Source: JAZDKP01 sp043802925
GTDB taxonomy: Bacteria; Fibrobacterota; OXYB2-FULL-49-7; JAEUSG01
Length of the DNA stretch: 25,468 nucleotides
Reading direction: 5' to 3'
Assembly (NCBI GenBank): GCA_043802925.1
Contig: JAZDKP010000245.1
Span: forward strand, 1 to 25,468
Both the position numbers and the translations under genes were made by a program. The notes beneath the pieces were generated by a model. That model searched no databases. It saw only the letters and a list, made by a program, of their open reading frames with translations, and had not been told where the DNA came from. Below are positions 15,886 to 22,671 of this stretch, piece after piece (the stretch's first letter is position 1; the number at the start of each line of letters is the position of its first letter).

Positions 15886-17154
15886 TTACTTATCGTTCAG
15901 TGCGGCCACGCCCGGCAGTTCCTTGCCCTCGACCAGTTCGAGGGAGGCACCGCCGCCCGTGGAGATGTGGGACATTTTGCCCGCCACGCCGGCCTTATTG
16001 ACAGCGGAGACAGAGTCGCCGCCGCCGATGACCGTGACACAGTCCGTCATTTCGGCCAGGATGTTGGCGATGGCCACCGTGCCTTTGCTGAACTTTTCAT
16101 ACTCGAACACGCCCACCGGGCCGTTCCAGAACACGGTCCTGGCGCCTTTGAGCGCGCCTTTGAACTTGTCGATGGTAAGCGGACCAATGTCCATGCCCAT
16201 CTGGTTGTCATCGATATTGCCGCGCGCCACATGCCAGGATTCGGCCTCTGCGGAAAATTCCTTGGTGACAATGTGGTCAATGGGCAGATAGATATAAATG
16301 TGAGTTTCGTAGGCCTTTTGGAGAATCTGGCGCGCGGTGTCGATCATGTCTTCCTCGACCAGCGAAGTGCCCACGGAGAGCCCTTTGGCCTTGAGGAAGG
16401 TGTAGGCCATGCCGCCGCCCACGATGAGGCGGTCAACCTTGCCGAGCAGGCTTTCGAGTACCGCTATCTTTGAGCTGACCTTGGCCCCGCCGATGATGGC
16501 CACAAAGGGGCGGGCCGGGTTCCGGACCACCTTTTCAAGCAGGTACTCCAGTTCCTTTTCCATGAGAAAGCCCGCCACGGCCGGCAGATATTTTGCCACG
16601 GTCTCGGTGGAGGCATGCGGCCGGTGCGCGGAACCGAAGGCGTCGTTGACATAAATGTCGCCGTATGTGGCCAGGGCCTTGGCCATTTTATCGCGTTCGC
16701 CCGCGTCCTTGGAGGTTTCCTCCTTGTGGAAACGGGTGTTCTCGAGCATCAGGACCTCGCCGGCCTTAAGGGCCTTGACCATGGCGTCGGTTTCGGGACC
16801 CATACAGGCAGGCGCCAGCTGGACCGGTTTACCGAGCAGCTTTGAAAGCTGGACCGCCACCGGGGCCATTTTATGCTTGGCCTCGAGGTACTTTTTCTCG
16901 TCGAACGGTTTGCCTTCCTTGTCGGCCTTCTCTTTCGCCTTCTGCATGTCCTTTTTGGGGTCACCTAGGTGGGACATGAGGACCAGGGAGACCGCACCCT
17001 GTTCAAGTACGTAGTTTATGGTCGGCAGGGCGGCTTTGATGCGCGTGTCATCCTGAACCACACCGTCCTTCATGGGCACGTTGAAATCAACGCGCATGAG
17101 CACGCGCTTGCCCTTGAAGGAAAGGTCCCGGACGGTCTTTTTAGCAATCGCCAT
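15886..17154 (-). CDS. pgk: Phosphoglycerate kinase with a charged insert and GDP in place of GRP
   Basis: Pgk transfers phosphate from 1,3-bisphosphoglycerate to ADP. The 422-residue protein has the substrate-binding RVDFNVP (21-27), the ENTRFHKEE block, DAFGSAHRPHAS (171-182), GGAKVSSKI (222-230), WNGPVGVFE, and the nucleotide loop GGGDS (377-381) with STGGGAS (398-404). It is longer than the usual 390-400 because of about 20 extra charged residues after SHLG (roughly 66-92, rich in Lys and Glu). The usual SHLGRP motif reads SHLGDP, so the Arg that contacts 3-phosphoglycerate in known structures is Asp65. I believe a similar variant exists in some related phyla but cannot check. The start is ATG with GGAG nearby; gap lies 16 bases upstream. 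Confidence 0.96.
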   Translation of the reverse strand: MAIAKKTVRDLSFKGKRVLMRVDFNVPMKDGVVQDDTRIKAALPTINYVLEQGAVSLVLMSHLGDPKKDMQKAKEKADKEGKPFDEKKYLEAKHKMAPVAVQLSKLLGKPVQLAPACMGPETDAMVKALKAGEVLMLENTRFHKEETSKDAGERDKMAKALATYGDIYVNDAFGSAHRPHASTETVAKYLPAVAGFLMEKELEYLLEKVVRNPARPFVAIIGGAKVSSKIAVLESLLGKVDRLIVGGGMAYTFLKAKGLSVGTSLVEEDMIDTARQILQKAYETHIYIYLPIDHIVTKEFSAEAESWHVARGNIDDNQMGMDIGPLTIDKFKGALKGARTVFWNGPVGVFEYEKFSKGTVAIANILAEMTDCVTVIGGGDSVSAVNKAGVAGKMSHISTGGGASLELVEGKELPGVAALNDK

Positions 17155-17170
17155 GGTTATCGCTCCTTAA

Positions 17171-18232
17171 CTATTTCGCGGCCATGTACTTGATGAGGTC
17201 AATGACGCGGTTGCTGTAACCCCATTCGTTGTCGTACCAGCTCACGACCTTGAAAAAGCGCTTTTCGCCCTTGAGGTTGTTCTGGAGCGTGGCCAGGGAA
17301 TCGTAAATGGAGGAGCGTTCGTCGTGGATGAAATCGCTGCTGACCACTTCTTCGGTGGCAACACCGAGGATTCCCTTGAGATAGCTCTGCGAGGCCTTTT
17401 TGAGGGCCGCGTCGATTTCTTCGATGCTGGTGTCCTTGTTGGTGCGGAAAACGAGGTCAACGACCGACACGTCCGCGACCGGAACGCGGAAGGACATGCC
17501 CGTGAGTTTGCCCTTGGTGGCGGGCAGCACTTCGCCCACGGCCTTGGCCGCGCCGGTGGTGGAGGGTATCACGTTCTGGGCCGCTGCGCGGCCGCCGCGC
17601 CAGTCCTTTTTGGAGGGACCGTCCACGGTCTTCTGGGTTGCAGTGTAGGCATGGATGGTGGTCATGAGGCCGGTCTCGATGCCGAAGCCCTCTTTGAGCA
17701 GCACATGAACCACGGGCGCGAGGCAGTTGGTGGTGCAGGAGGCGTTGGACACGATGTTGTGCTTGGCCGCGTCGTATTCCTGTTCGTTGACGCCCATGAC
17801 GAGGGTCTTGACCTCGCCCTTGCCGGGCGCGGAGATGATGACCTTTTTGGCGCCTGCGGTGAGGTGCCCCTTGGCTTTTTCGGAATCCGTGAAGAGCCCC
17901 GTGGATTCGATGACGTAATCGACCCCCAGCGCCTTCCAGGGCAGTTCGGCCGGGCTCTTGGTGGCCATGACACACTTGATTTTATTGCCGTTGACCACGA
18001 TGGTATCGTTGTCTTCGAGCGAGGGGCTGCTTTTTTCGGTCGTGACCGCGTGCTTGAATCTGCCGTGCACGGTGTCGTACTTCAACTGGTAGGCGAAATA
18101 GTCCGCGTCCGTGGAAACATCGACCACCGCGACCACGTCAATGGACTTGCCCAGAAGCCCCTGATCGCAAAGCGCCTGGAAAACCAAACGGCCGATACGG
18201 CCGAACCCGTTGATGCCGACTTTTACTGCCAT
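17171..18232 (-). CDS. gap: Glyceraldehyde-3-phosphate dehydrogenase
   Basis: This enzyme oxidises glyceraldehyde 3-phosphate to 1,3-bisphosphoglycerate, making NADH. The 353-residue protein has the Rossmann motif INGFGRIGR (7-15), with Asp38 after the second strand, which favours NAD over NADP. The active site is SNASCTTNC with Cys166, and His194 lies in TTIHAYTATQ. The C-terminal SWYDNEWGYSNR is also present. It is about 15-20 residues longer than E. coli GapA, with small extra stretches near residues 65-75. The start is ATG with GGAG six bases upstream. It heads the gap-pgk-tpiA-secG unit and is preceded by a terminator and a 21-bp tandem repeat, so it most likely has its own promoter. Confidence 0.97.
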   Translation of the reverse strand: MAVKVGINGFGRIGRLVFQALCDQGLLGKSIDVVAVVDVSTDADYFAYQLKYDTVHGRFKHAVTTEKSSPSLEDNDTIVVNGNKIKCVMATKSPAELPWKALGVDYVIESTGLFTDSEKAKGHLTAGAKKVIISAPGKGEVKTLVMGVNEQEYDAAKHNIVSNASCTTNCLAPVVHVLLKEGFGIETGLMTTIHAYTATQKTVDGPSKKDWRGGRAAAQNVIPSTTGAAKAVGEVLPATKGKLTGMSFRVPVADVSVVDLVFRTNKDTSIEEIDAALKKASQSYLKGILGVATEEVVSSDFIHDERSSIYDSLATLQNNLKGEKRFFKVVSWYDNEWGYSNRVIDLIKYMAAK

Positions 18233-18278
18233 GTGAAACTCCTTATTTTTGGTTAATTTTAATAAAATGCAGTCAAAT

Positions 18279-18320
18279 CCAAGACTTTAAATATACATTC
18301 CAAGACTTTAAATATACATT
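18279..18320. repeat. Perfect tandem 21-bp repeat upstream of gap
   Basis: Two exact head-to-tail copies of a 21-base unit (18279-18299 and 18300-18320; unit starts CCAAGACTTT and ends ATATACATT) lie 47 bases before the gap start. Each copy holds a TATATTTA element on the minus strand, and the 21-base period equals two DNA helical turns. The two copies could be paired protein sites or part of the gap promoter. No protein is known for them. Confidence 0.8.
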
Positions 18321-18383
18321 TTTGACACCTGCATTTTTAAGATAATTTTAGAATTTGGTAACTTTCAGATGTTTCGAAGTTTG

Positions 18384-18397
18384 GGGAAAGCTTTCCC
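18384..18397. promoter_or_regulatory. Perfect 14-bp palindrome between fba and gap
   Basis: GGGAAAGCTTTCCC is fully self-complementary. It sits just beyond the T tract of the fba terminator and about 150 bases before the gap start. It might be an operator for gap or a secondary stop structure; neither can be shown here. Apart from this palindrome and the tandem repeat, 18233-18451 holds no gene. Confidence 0.35.
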
Positions 18398-18436
18398 AAA
18401 ACAAAAGCCCCCTCCCTACGGTCGCCGTAGGGAGGG
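18397..18436 (-). terminator. Strong Rho-independent terminator after fba
   Basis: Arms at 18410-18421 (CCCTCCCTACGG) and 18425-18436 (CCGTAGGGAGGG) form a perfect twelve-pair stem with a three-base loop. On the minus strand it is followed by GGCTTTTGTTTT. It separates the pfp-fba unit from the gap unit. Confidence 0.9.
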
Positions 18437-18451
18437 AGAAAGGGGGTGGGT

Positions 18452-19468
18452 TTATCCGAAAATCTCTTTCCCGCGCCCTGCCGAGCCGAGTACGGTCTTG
18501 TTTTTATCAACAATCATGTTCTTCAATTCGTCGCGGGCCGGCCCGAGGTACTTGCGCGGGTCGAATTCCTTGGGGCTTTCGGCAAAGACCTTGCGAATCA
18601 TGGCGGTCATGGCCAGGCGTCCGTCGGAATCGATATTGATTTTACACACCGCAGAAGCCGCGGCCTTGCGCAGTTCTGACGCGGGAATGCCCACGGCATC
18701 GTCGAGCTTTCCGCCGTACTTGTTGATCATGTCCACATACTTGGGCACCACGGAACTGGAGCCGTGCAGCACGATGGGGAAGCCGGGGATGCGTTTTTCG
18801 ATTTCCTCAAGGATGTCGAAACGGAGCGGCGGGGGTACCAGCACACCCTCGGCGTTACGCGTGCACTGCGCGGGCTTGAACTTGTAGGCGCCGTGCGAGG
18901 TACCGATGGAAATGGCCAGCGAATCGACACCGGTTGCCTTGACGAATTTCTCAACATCGTCGGGCTGGGTGTAGATGGACTTGGCCGCCACCACGTCGTC
19001 TTCGATGCCAGCCAGCACGCCAAGTTCGCCTTCGACCGAGACATCGTACTGGTGGGCGTATTCCACCACCTTGCGGGTCTCTTCAATGTTTTTATCGAAG
19101 GGATGGTGCGAACCGTCAATCATCACGGAGGAAAACCCGGTGTCGATGCACGATTTGCAAAGGTCCACGGTATCGCCATGGTCAAGGTGCAGCGTGAAAT
19201 TGAGTTTGCTCCCCATTTCGCGAATCATACCCAGGGCGCCCTGGGCCATGTAGCGGAGCAGAACCTGGTTGGCATACTTGCGCGCACCCGAACTCACTTG
19301 GAGAATGAAGGGCGAATCGGATTCGACGCAGCCAGTGACAATAGCCTGCATCTGTTCCATGTTGTTGAAATTGTAGGCCGGAACCGCAAACTTGCCGGTA
19401 ATGGCCTTTTTGAATACCTCGCGGGTGTTGACGATTCCGATTTCCTTGTACGATACATTAGCAGCCAT
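18452..19468 (-). CDS. fba: Class II fructose-bisphosphate aldolase
   Basis: This zinc enzyme splits fructose 1,6-bisphosphate into dihydroxyacetone phosphate and glyceraldehyde 3-phosphate. The 338-residue protein shows the class II metal ligands: His97 in LHLDHGD (with catalytic Asp96), Glu148 in VEGELG, His192 in GTSHGAYK and His235 in VLHGSSSV. Phosphate-binding KINIDSDGR (276-284) and AYNFNN near the N-terminus are also present. The start is ATG with AGGAG about eight bases upstream. It follows the phosphofructokinase gene after 28 bases with no terminator, so the two should be co-transcribed, and it ends at a strong terminator. Confidence 0.96.
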   Translation of the reverse strand: MAANVSYKEIGIVNTREVFKKAITGKFAVPAYNFNNMEQMQAIVTGCVESDSPFILQVSSGARKYANQVLLRYMAQGALGMIREMGSKLNFTLHLDHGDTVDLCKSCIDTGFSSVMIDGSHHPFDKNIEETRKVVEYAHQYDVSVEGELGVLAGIEDDVVAAKSIYTQPDDVEKFVKATGVDSLAISIGTSHGAYKFKPAQCTRNAEGVLVPPPLRFDILEEIEKRIPGFPIVLHGSSSVVPKYVDMINKYGGKLDDAVGIPASELRKAAASAVCKINIDSDGRLAMTAMIRKVFAESPKEFDPRKYLGPARDELKNMIVDKNKTVLGSAGRGKEIFG

Positions 19469-19496
19469 GGTAAGGTCTCCTATGGTTTTAAAAAAG

Positions 19497-20714
19497 TTAG
19501 TCGCCTTTTATTTTATGCACTGTGGGCGCGGAAATGCGGTCCATAACCGCCAGTTCGCCCACCAGAGGCCGCGCATAGGCCTTGAACGCTTCGGTGACGC
19601 CGTTCCCCGCAGTATTGATATAATCGTCAGGCATGTGCTTGGTTTTGGCCGCCACATCCGTCAACTTCAACAGTTCGTACTGGACCGAGTAGTCGCCCAC
19701 GCGCTTCATGGCCACGGAACCATCGACGTTGTGCCACGCCGCGAACTGAACCGCCTTTTCGCCCACCTCGCGCGCCTCGCTCTGGTCGGTCTCGCTGACG
19801 CAGCCGAGAAAGGAGCGCTGAAGGTAACCCAGCGTGTCGCTGCGCACCCGCTTGATTTTGGTTTTTGCCTTGATGAGGTCACTCAACAGGTCGCCGAGAG
19901 CGCCCGTGCCCGAAAGCTGCACGTTGCCATGCGAATCCTTTTCGACATCGGGCTTGAGCGTGGTCACAACGGGCTGGCCGTCCTTGCCCATGATGCCTTC
20001 GGAGACCGCGATAACGCAACGACCGTGCTTATCGTACGCGGCCTGTACGTCGACGATGAATTTGTCCGGGTCAAAGGTACGCTCGGGCAGGTAGATGAGA
20101 TGCGGCCCGTCGTCCGGGAACTTTTGCGCGAGGATGGAAGCCGCGGTGAGGAAGCCCGCGTGCCGGCCCATGACCACGCCGATGTACACACCGGGCAGGG
20201 CGCGGTTGTCGAGGTTGACGCCCGCAAAAGCCTGGGCCACGAACTTGCCGGCCGAGCCAAAGCCCGGGCAATGGTCCGTGCCCACAAGGTCGTTGTCGAT
20301 GGTCTTGGGCACATGGATGGTACGAAGCTCGTAGCCCGCCTCTTTGGCTTGTTCGTTGACAATGCGGCAAGTATCCGAAGAATCGTTACCGCCGATATAA
20401 AAGAAATAACGGATTTCGTGCGCAAGCATGACCTTGAACATCTTCAAACAATACGCCACGTCCGGTTTGTCGCGCGTGGAGCCCAGGCCCGACGAGGGGG
20501 TCTTGGCCACCTGCTCAAGGTTGTGCGTGGTGGCCTGGGTGAGGTCGAGAAAGTCCTCGTTCAGGATGCCGCGGACACCGTGCCGCGCGCCGTAAACGCG
20601 GGTGATTTCAGGGAACTTGCGCGCCTCGAGGACCACGCCCACGAGGGACTGGTTGATGACGGCCGTGGGGCCACCGCCCTGCGCGACAAGGGCTTTGCCG
20701 ACAAGTTTAGCCAT
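19497..20714 (-). CDS. 6-phosphofructokinase, predicted pyrophosphate-dependent
   Basis: The enzyme phosphorylates fructose 6-phosphate at C1. The 405-residue protein has the PFK fold motifs GGGPTAVIN (13-21), GGNDSSDT (108-115), PKTIDND (136-142), GFGSAGKF and MGRHAGFLTA. In ATP-dependent PFKs these positions read GGDGS and PGTIDND; here the fourth residue of the first motif is Asp111 and Lys137 replaces Gly. Both changes are the recognised marks of PPi-dependent enzymes, which work reversibly. The third residue of GGxD is Asn110 rather than Asp, so it belongs to an unusual subgroup. The start is ATG with AGGAG about nine bases upstream. Predicted donor specificity is inference from these residues. 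Confidence 0.92.
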   Translation of the reverse strand: MAKLVGKALVAQGGGPTAVINQSLVGVVLEARKFPEITRVYGARHGVRGILNEDFLDLTQATTHNLEQVAKTPSSGLGSTRDKPDVAYCLKMFKVMLAHEIRYFFYIGGNDSSDTCRIVNEQAKEAGYELRTIHVPKTIDNDLVGTDHCPGFGSAGKFVAQAFAGVNLDNRALPGVYIGVVMGRHAGFLTAASILAQKFPDDGPHLIYLPERTFDPDKFIVDVQAAYDKHGRCVIAVSEGIMGKDGQPVVTTLKPDVEKDSHGNVQLSGTGALGDLLSDLIKAKTKIKRVRSDTLGYLQRSFLGCVSETDQSEAREVGEKAVQFAAWHNVDGSVAMKRVGDYSVQYELLKLTDVAAKTKHMPDDYINTAGNGVTEAFKAYARPLVGELAVMDRISAPTVHKIKGD

Positions 20715-20767
20715 AACGCGTTACTCCTGGTTCGAAACTTTGTGGAATGACAGCTAAAAGGAAATAA

Positions 20768-20797
20768 AAAATACATCCGCGCGGAGAATGAGATCAA
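20768..20797 (-). promoter_or_regulatory. Candidate promoter of the phosphofructokinase-fba unit with a central palindrome
   Basis: On the minus strand TTGATC (20797-20792) and TATTTT (20773-20768) are spaced by 18 bases. The spacer contains TCCGCGCGGA (20776-20785), a perfect ten-base palindrome in an otherwise AT-rich spacer. A repressor site between -35 and -10 is possible. The call is by eye. Confidence 0.35.
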
Positions 20798-20815
20798 ACA
20801 AATTAGAGGGTTCCG

Positions 20816-22435
20816 TCACTCTTTCTTCAGCACAACTGCGCGTATCCCCACATCTTCCAATTCAATCATGTGAATCGCGGAGTAGACCGCACAATTCAAC
20901 CAACAATCGCCGGTGTAAAACCAATAGGTGGGCAACTCGCCATCGGACAGCTGGCTGACCGTCATGACGTTGGCCATGGCTTGGGCCTTCAACCGGAATA
21001 GCTCCTGACCGGTGCGCAGGTAAGCTGCGGCCCAAGCTCGAAGCATGTCCGTTGCGCTGGCATTGATGGGCGACATCCAGGAGTATTGTTCCAGCGCGCA
21101 GGGAAGAAGCCAATTGTCAGGCTTCAAATCGGGATTGGGACGGCCCCACACCACAAACTGGTCTTCCGCAAAACGGATAAGCTCCAAAGCCCACGGCTGA
21201 TATTCCAGGGAGTCATCCGCATTCTCCAACATATAAGCGGCAATATCACAGGCCTGCCCTTTGGACAAATTCTTGTAGGGCTTCTCTAAATCGATATCCT
21301 CGAACTGCCCCTCCCAGTTGAAAGTTTTGATGGGATTGCGGATGATCCAGTCCATGGCCATTTTCAAAGGGGGGCGAAATTCCGTGCATCCGTATTGCTT
21401 ATCCAGATGTTTAAATAAACGAATGATGCCAATGGGAACAGTCGGATTATTGCTGACGACTTCCCCCGTCCTTGCCTTGACTTTGATCGGCCATGTGCCG
21501 TTCGCAAGCTGTGTTTTGACGTAGGTCTTCGCAATGCGCTGTGCCGCATCGAAGTACCGCTTGTCCCGCGTCGCGTCGTACACATCGAGGTAGCCCATGG
21601 CAACCCCGGCGGGGTAGATCATCATGACGACATCGTTTTGGTCCTTGGCCGCATGCTCGTTTCCCCGATAGGTGGGAGGAAAGAACGCATAGAATGAATT
21701 ATGAGGTTCGCTAATTCGTATCAAGAACTCGGCGGCATTCCGCGCCATCTTGAGCGCCTGCTCCCTGGCTTCCGGATTGATTTGGCTGTATCGGGTCAAC
21801 CCCTTTAAAATGCCACCGATCATTTTGCTGGGATAACAATAATACCCATAATCCGGATCGGGAGAGTCATGATTCAGCCAATACTTCACATAGCTGGACT
21901 CGTACAAATGCTTCAATTTCAACACGCCGCATTCCTTGTAGCCTCGAACCGCCGCCGGGCGTCGGCCTTCGAAAACAGCCTTGCGGTAGAAATCGCGGGT
22001 GCCGGCAACCCCGATGACCTTGCCACGGTCGATGCCTTCCACCGTGAGCTTGACGAACCCTATCGGCACCTGTTTCCAAATGGGAGAAAGCGCCACCCAG
22101 GGAACCTGCGCCTCAAATTTCAATGCCTGGCCGCTGTCTTTTGGAGTCACCGTAAAACGATAGCATGTGGCGCCAACCACTTCCTTGAAGTCAAACGCCG
22201 GCGCGTATATGAATTCCTTCGATTCCACGTTCCAGAAAGGATGTTTGCCTGGAATGCCCGGCCGCACAGGCTGCGCTGTTTCTTCAGTGACCGCTTGTTT
22301 AAGAGAGTCCGGAATGACACCTGGCTCCATACTTGGGATAGGAAGGGCGTACGACTTGACCTTGGGGACGGCACCCACTGGTACAATGAACAGATTGGCA
22401 GACACCAGAAGTGTTACAAGAAACAACTTTATCAT
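20816..22435 (-). CDS. Secreted alpha-toroid (six-hairpin glycosidase-like) protein
   Basis: The 539-residue protein begins with a signal peptide (IKLFLVTLLVSANLFIVPVGA). A beta-sandwich region of about 100 residues (65-155) follows. The remainder (about 180-525) is helical with a regular pattern of aromatic and Asp residues (YPSKMIGGILKGL, KDQNDVVMMIYPAGVAMGYL, GTWPIKVKARTG, FNWEGQFEDIDL, YWFYTGDCWLNC), as in alpha/alpha-toroid glycosidases, lyases and epimerases. I cannot assign a family or substrate. The ATG at 22435 is chosen because AGGAG lies five bases upstream; an ATG at 22456 overlaps the previous stop and lacks a site. It is the last gene of the T9SS cargo operon, but has no T9SS sorting domain itself, so it may act in the periplasm on products of the other proteins. 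Confidence 0.75.
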   Translation of the reverse strand: MIKLFLVTLLVSANLFIVPVGAVPKVKSYALPIPSMEPGVIPDSLKQAVTEETAQPVRPGIPGKHPFWNVESKEFIYAPAFDFKEVVGATCYRFTVTPKDSGQALKFEAQVPWVALSPIWKQVPIGFVKLTVEGIDRGKVIGVAGTRDFYRKAVFEGRRPAAVRGYKECGVLKLKHLYESSYVKYWLNHDSPDPDYGYYCYPSKMIGGILKGLTRYSQINPEAREQALKMARNAAEFLIRISEPHNSFYAFFPPTYRGNEHAAKDQNDVVMMIYPAGVAMGYLDVYDATRDKRYFDAAQRIAKTYVKTQLANGTWPIKVKARTGEVVSNNPTVPIGIIRLFKHLDKQYGCTEFRPPLKMAMDWIIRNPIKTFNWEGQFEDIDLEKPYKNLSKGQACDIAAYMLENADDSLEYQPWALELIRFAEDQFVVWGRPNPDLKPDNWLLPCALEQYSWMSPINASATDMLRAWAAAYLRTGQELFRLKAQAMANVMTVSQLSDGELPTYWFYTGDCWLNCAVYSAIHMIELEDVGIRAVVLKKE

Positions 22436-22452
22436 TCGTTCTCCTGAACTTA

Positions 22453-22671
22453 TCATTTAATCAACTGAATCCTTCTGACCTCTTCCCTGGCTTTTCCAAC
22501 AAGCCGAACCATATAGACTCCGGATGAAAGCGAACGTCCGACGTCATCCCGCCCGTTCCACCTCAGGACATGAAGGCCGGCTTTTTGCTCACCCTCCATC
22601 AGTGTTCGAACACGCTTGCCGCGAATATCAAAGACCTTGACAGTCACAGGCACCTTTTTGTCCAAACCAAA
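22453..22671 (-). repeat. T9SS sorting-domain repeat, copy 1
   Basis: These 219 bases, the last 72 codons plus stop of the 931-residue protein, match 25250-25468 with six differences that I count by eye (about 97%). The two protein ends differ only at two residues (WNGRDDVG versus WNGQDDAG). Identity stops right after the stop codon; copy 2 runs off the window edge. Confidence 0.9.

Noticed and set aside
17324..18256. A 310-codon plus-strand frame opposite gap
   Set aside because: Antisense of GAPDH, His/Gly/Arg-rich, with no motif.
19392..20750. A 452-codon plus-strand frame across phosphofructokinase and aldolase
   Set aside because: It is the antisense shadow of clear enzyme genes; its sequence is rich in Arg, His and Gly as expected from complementary GC-rich codons.
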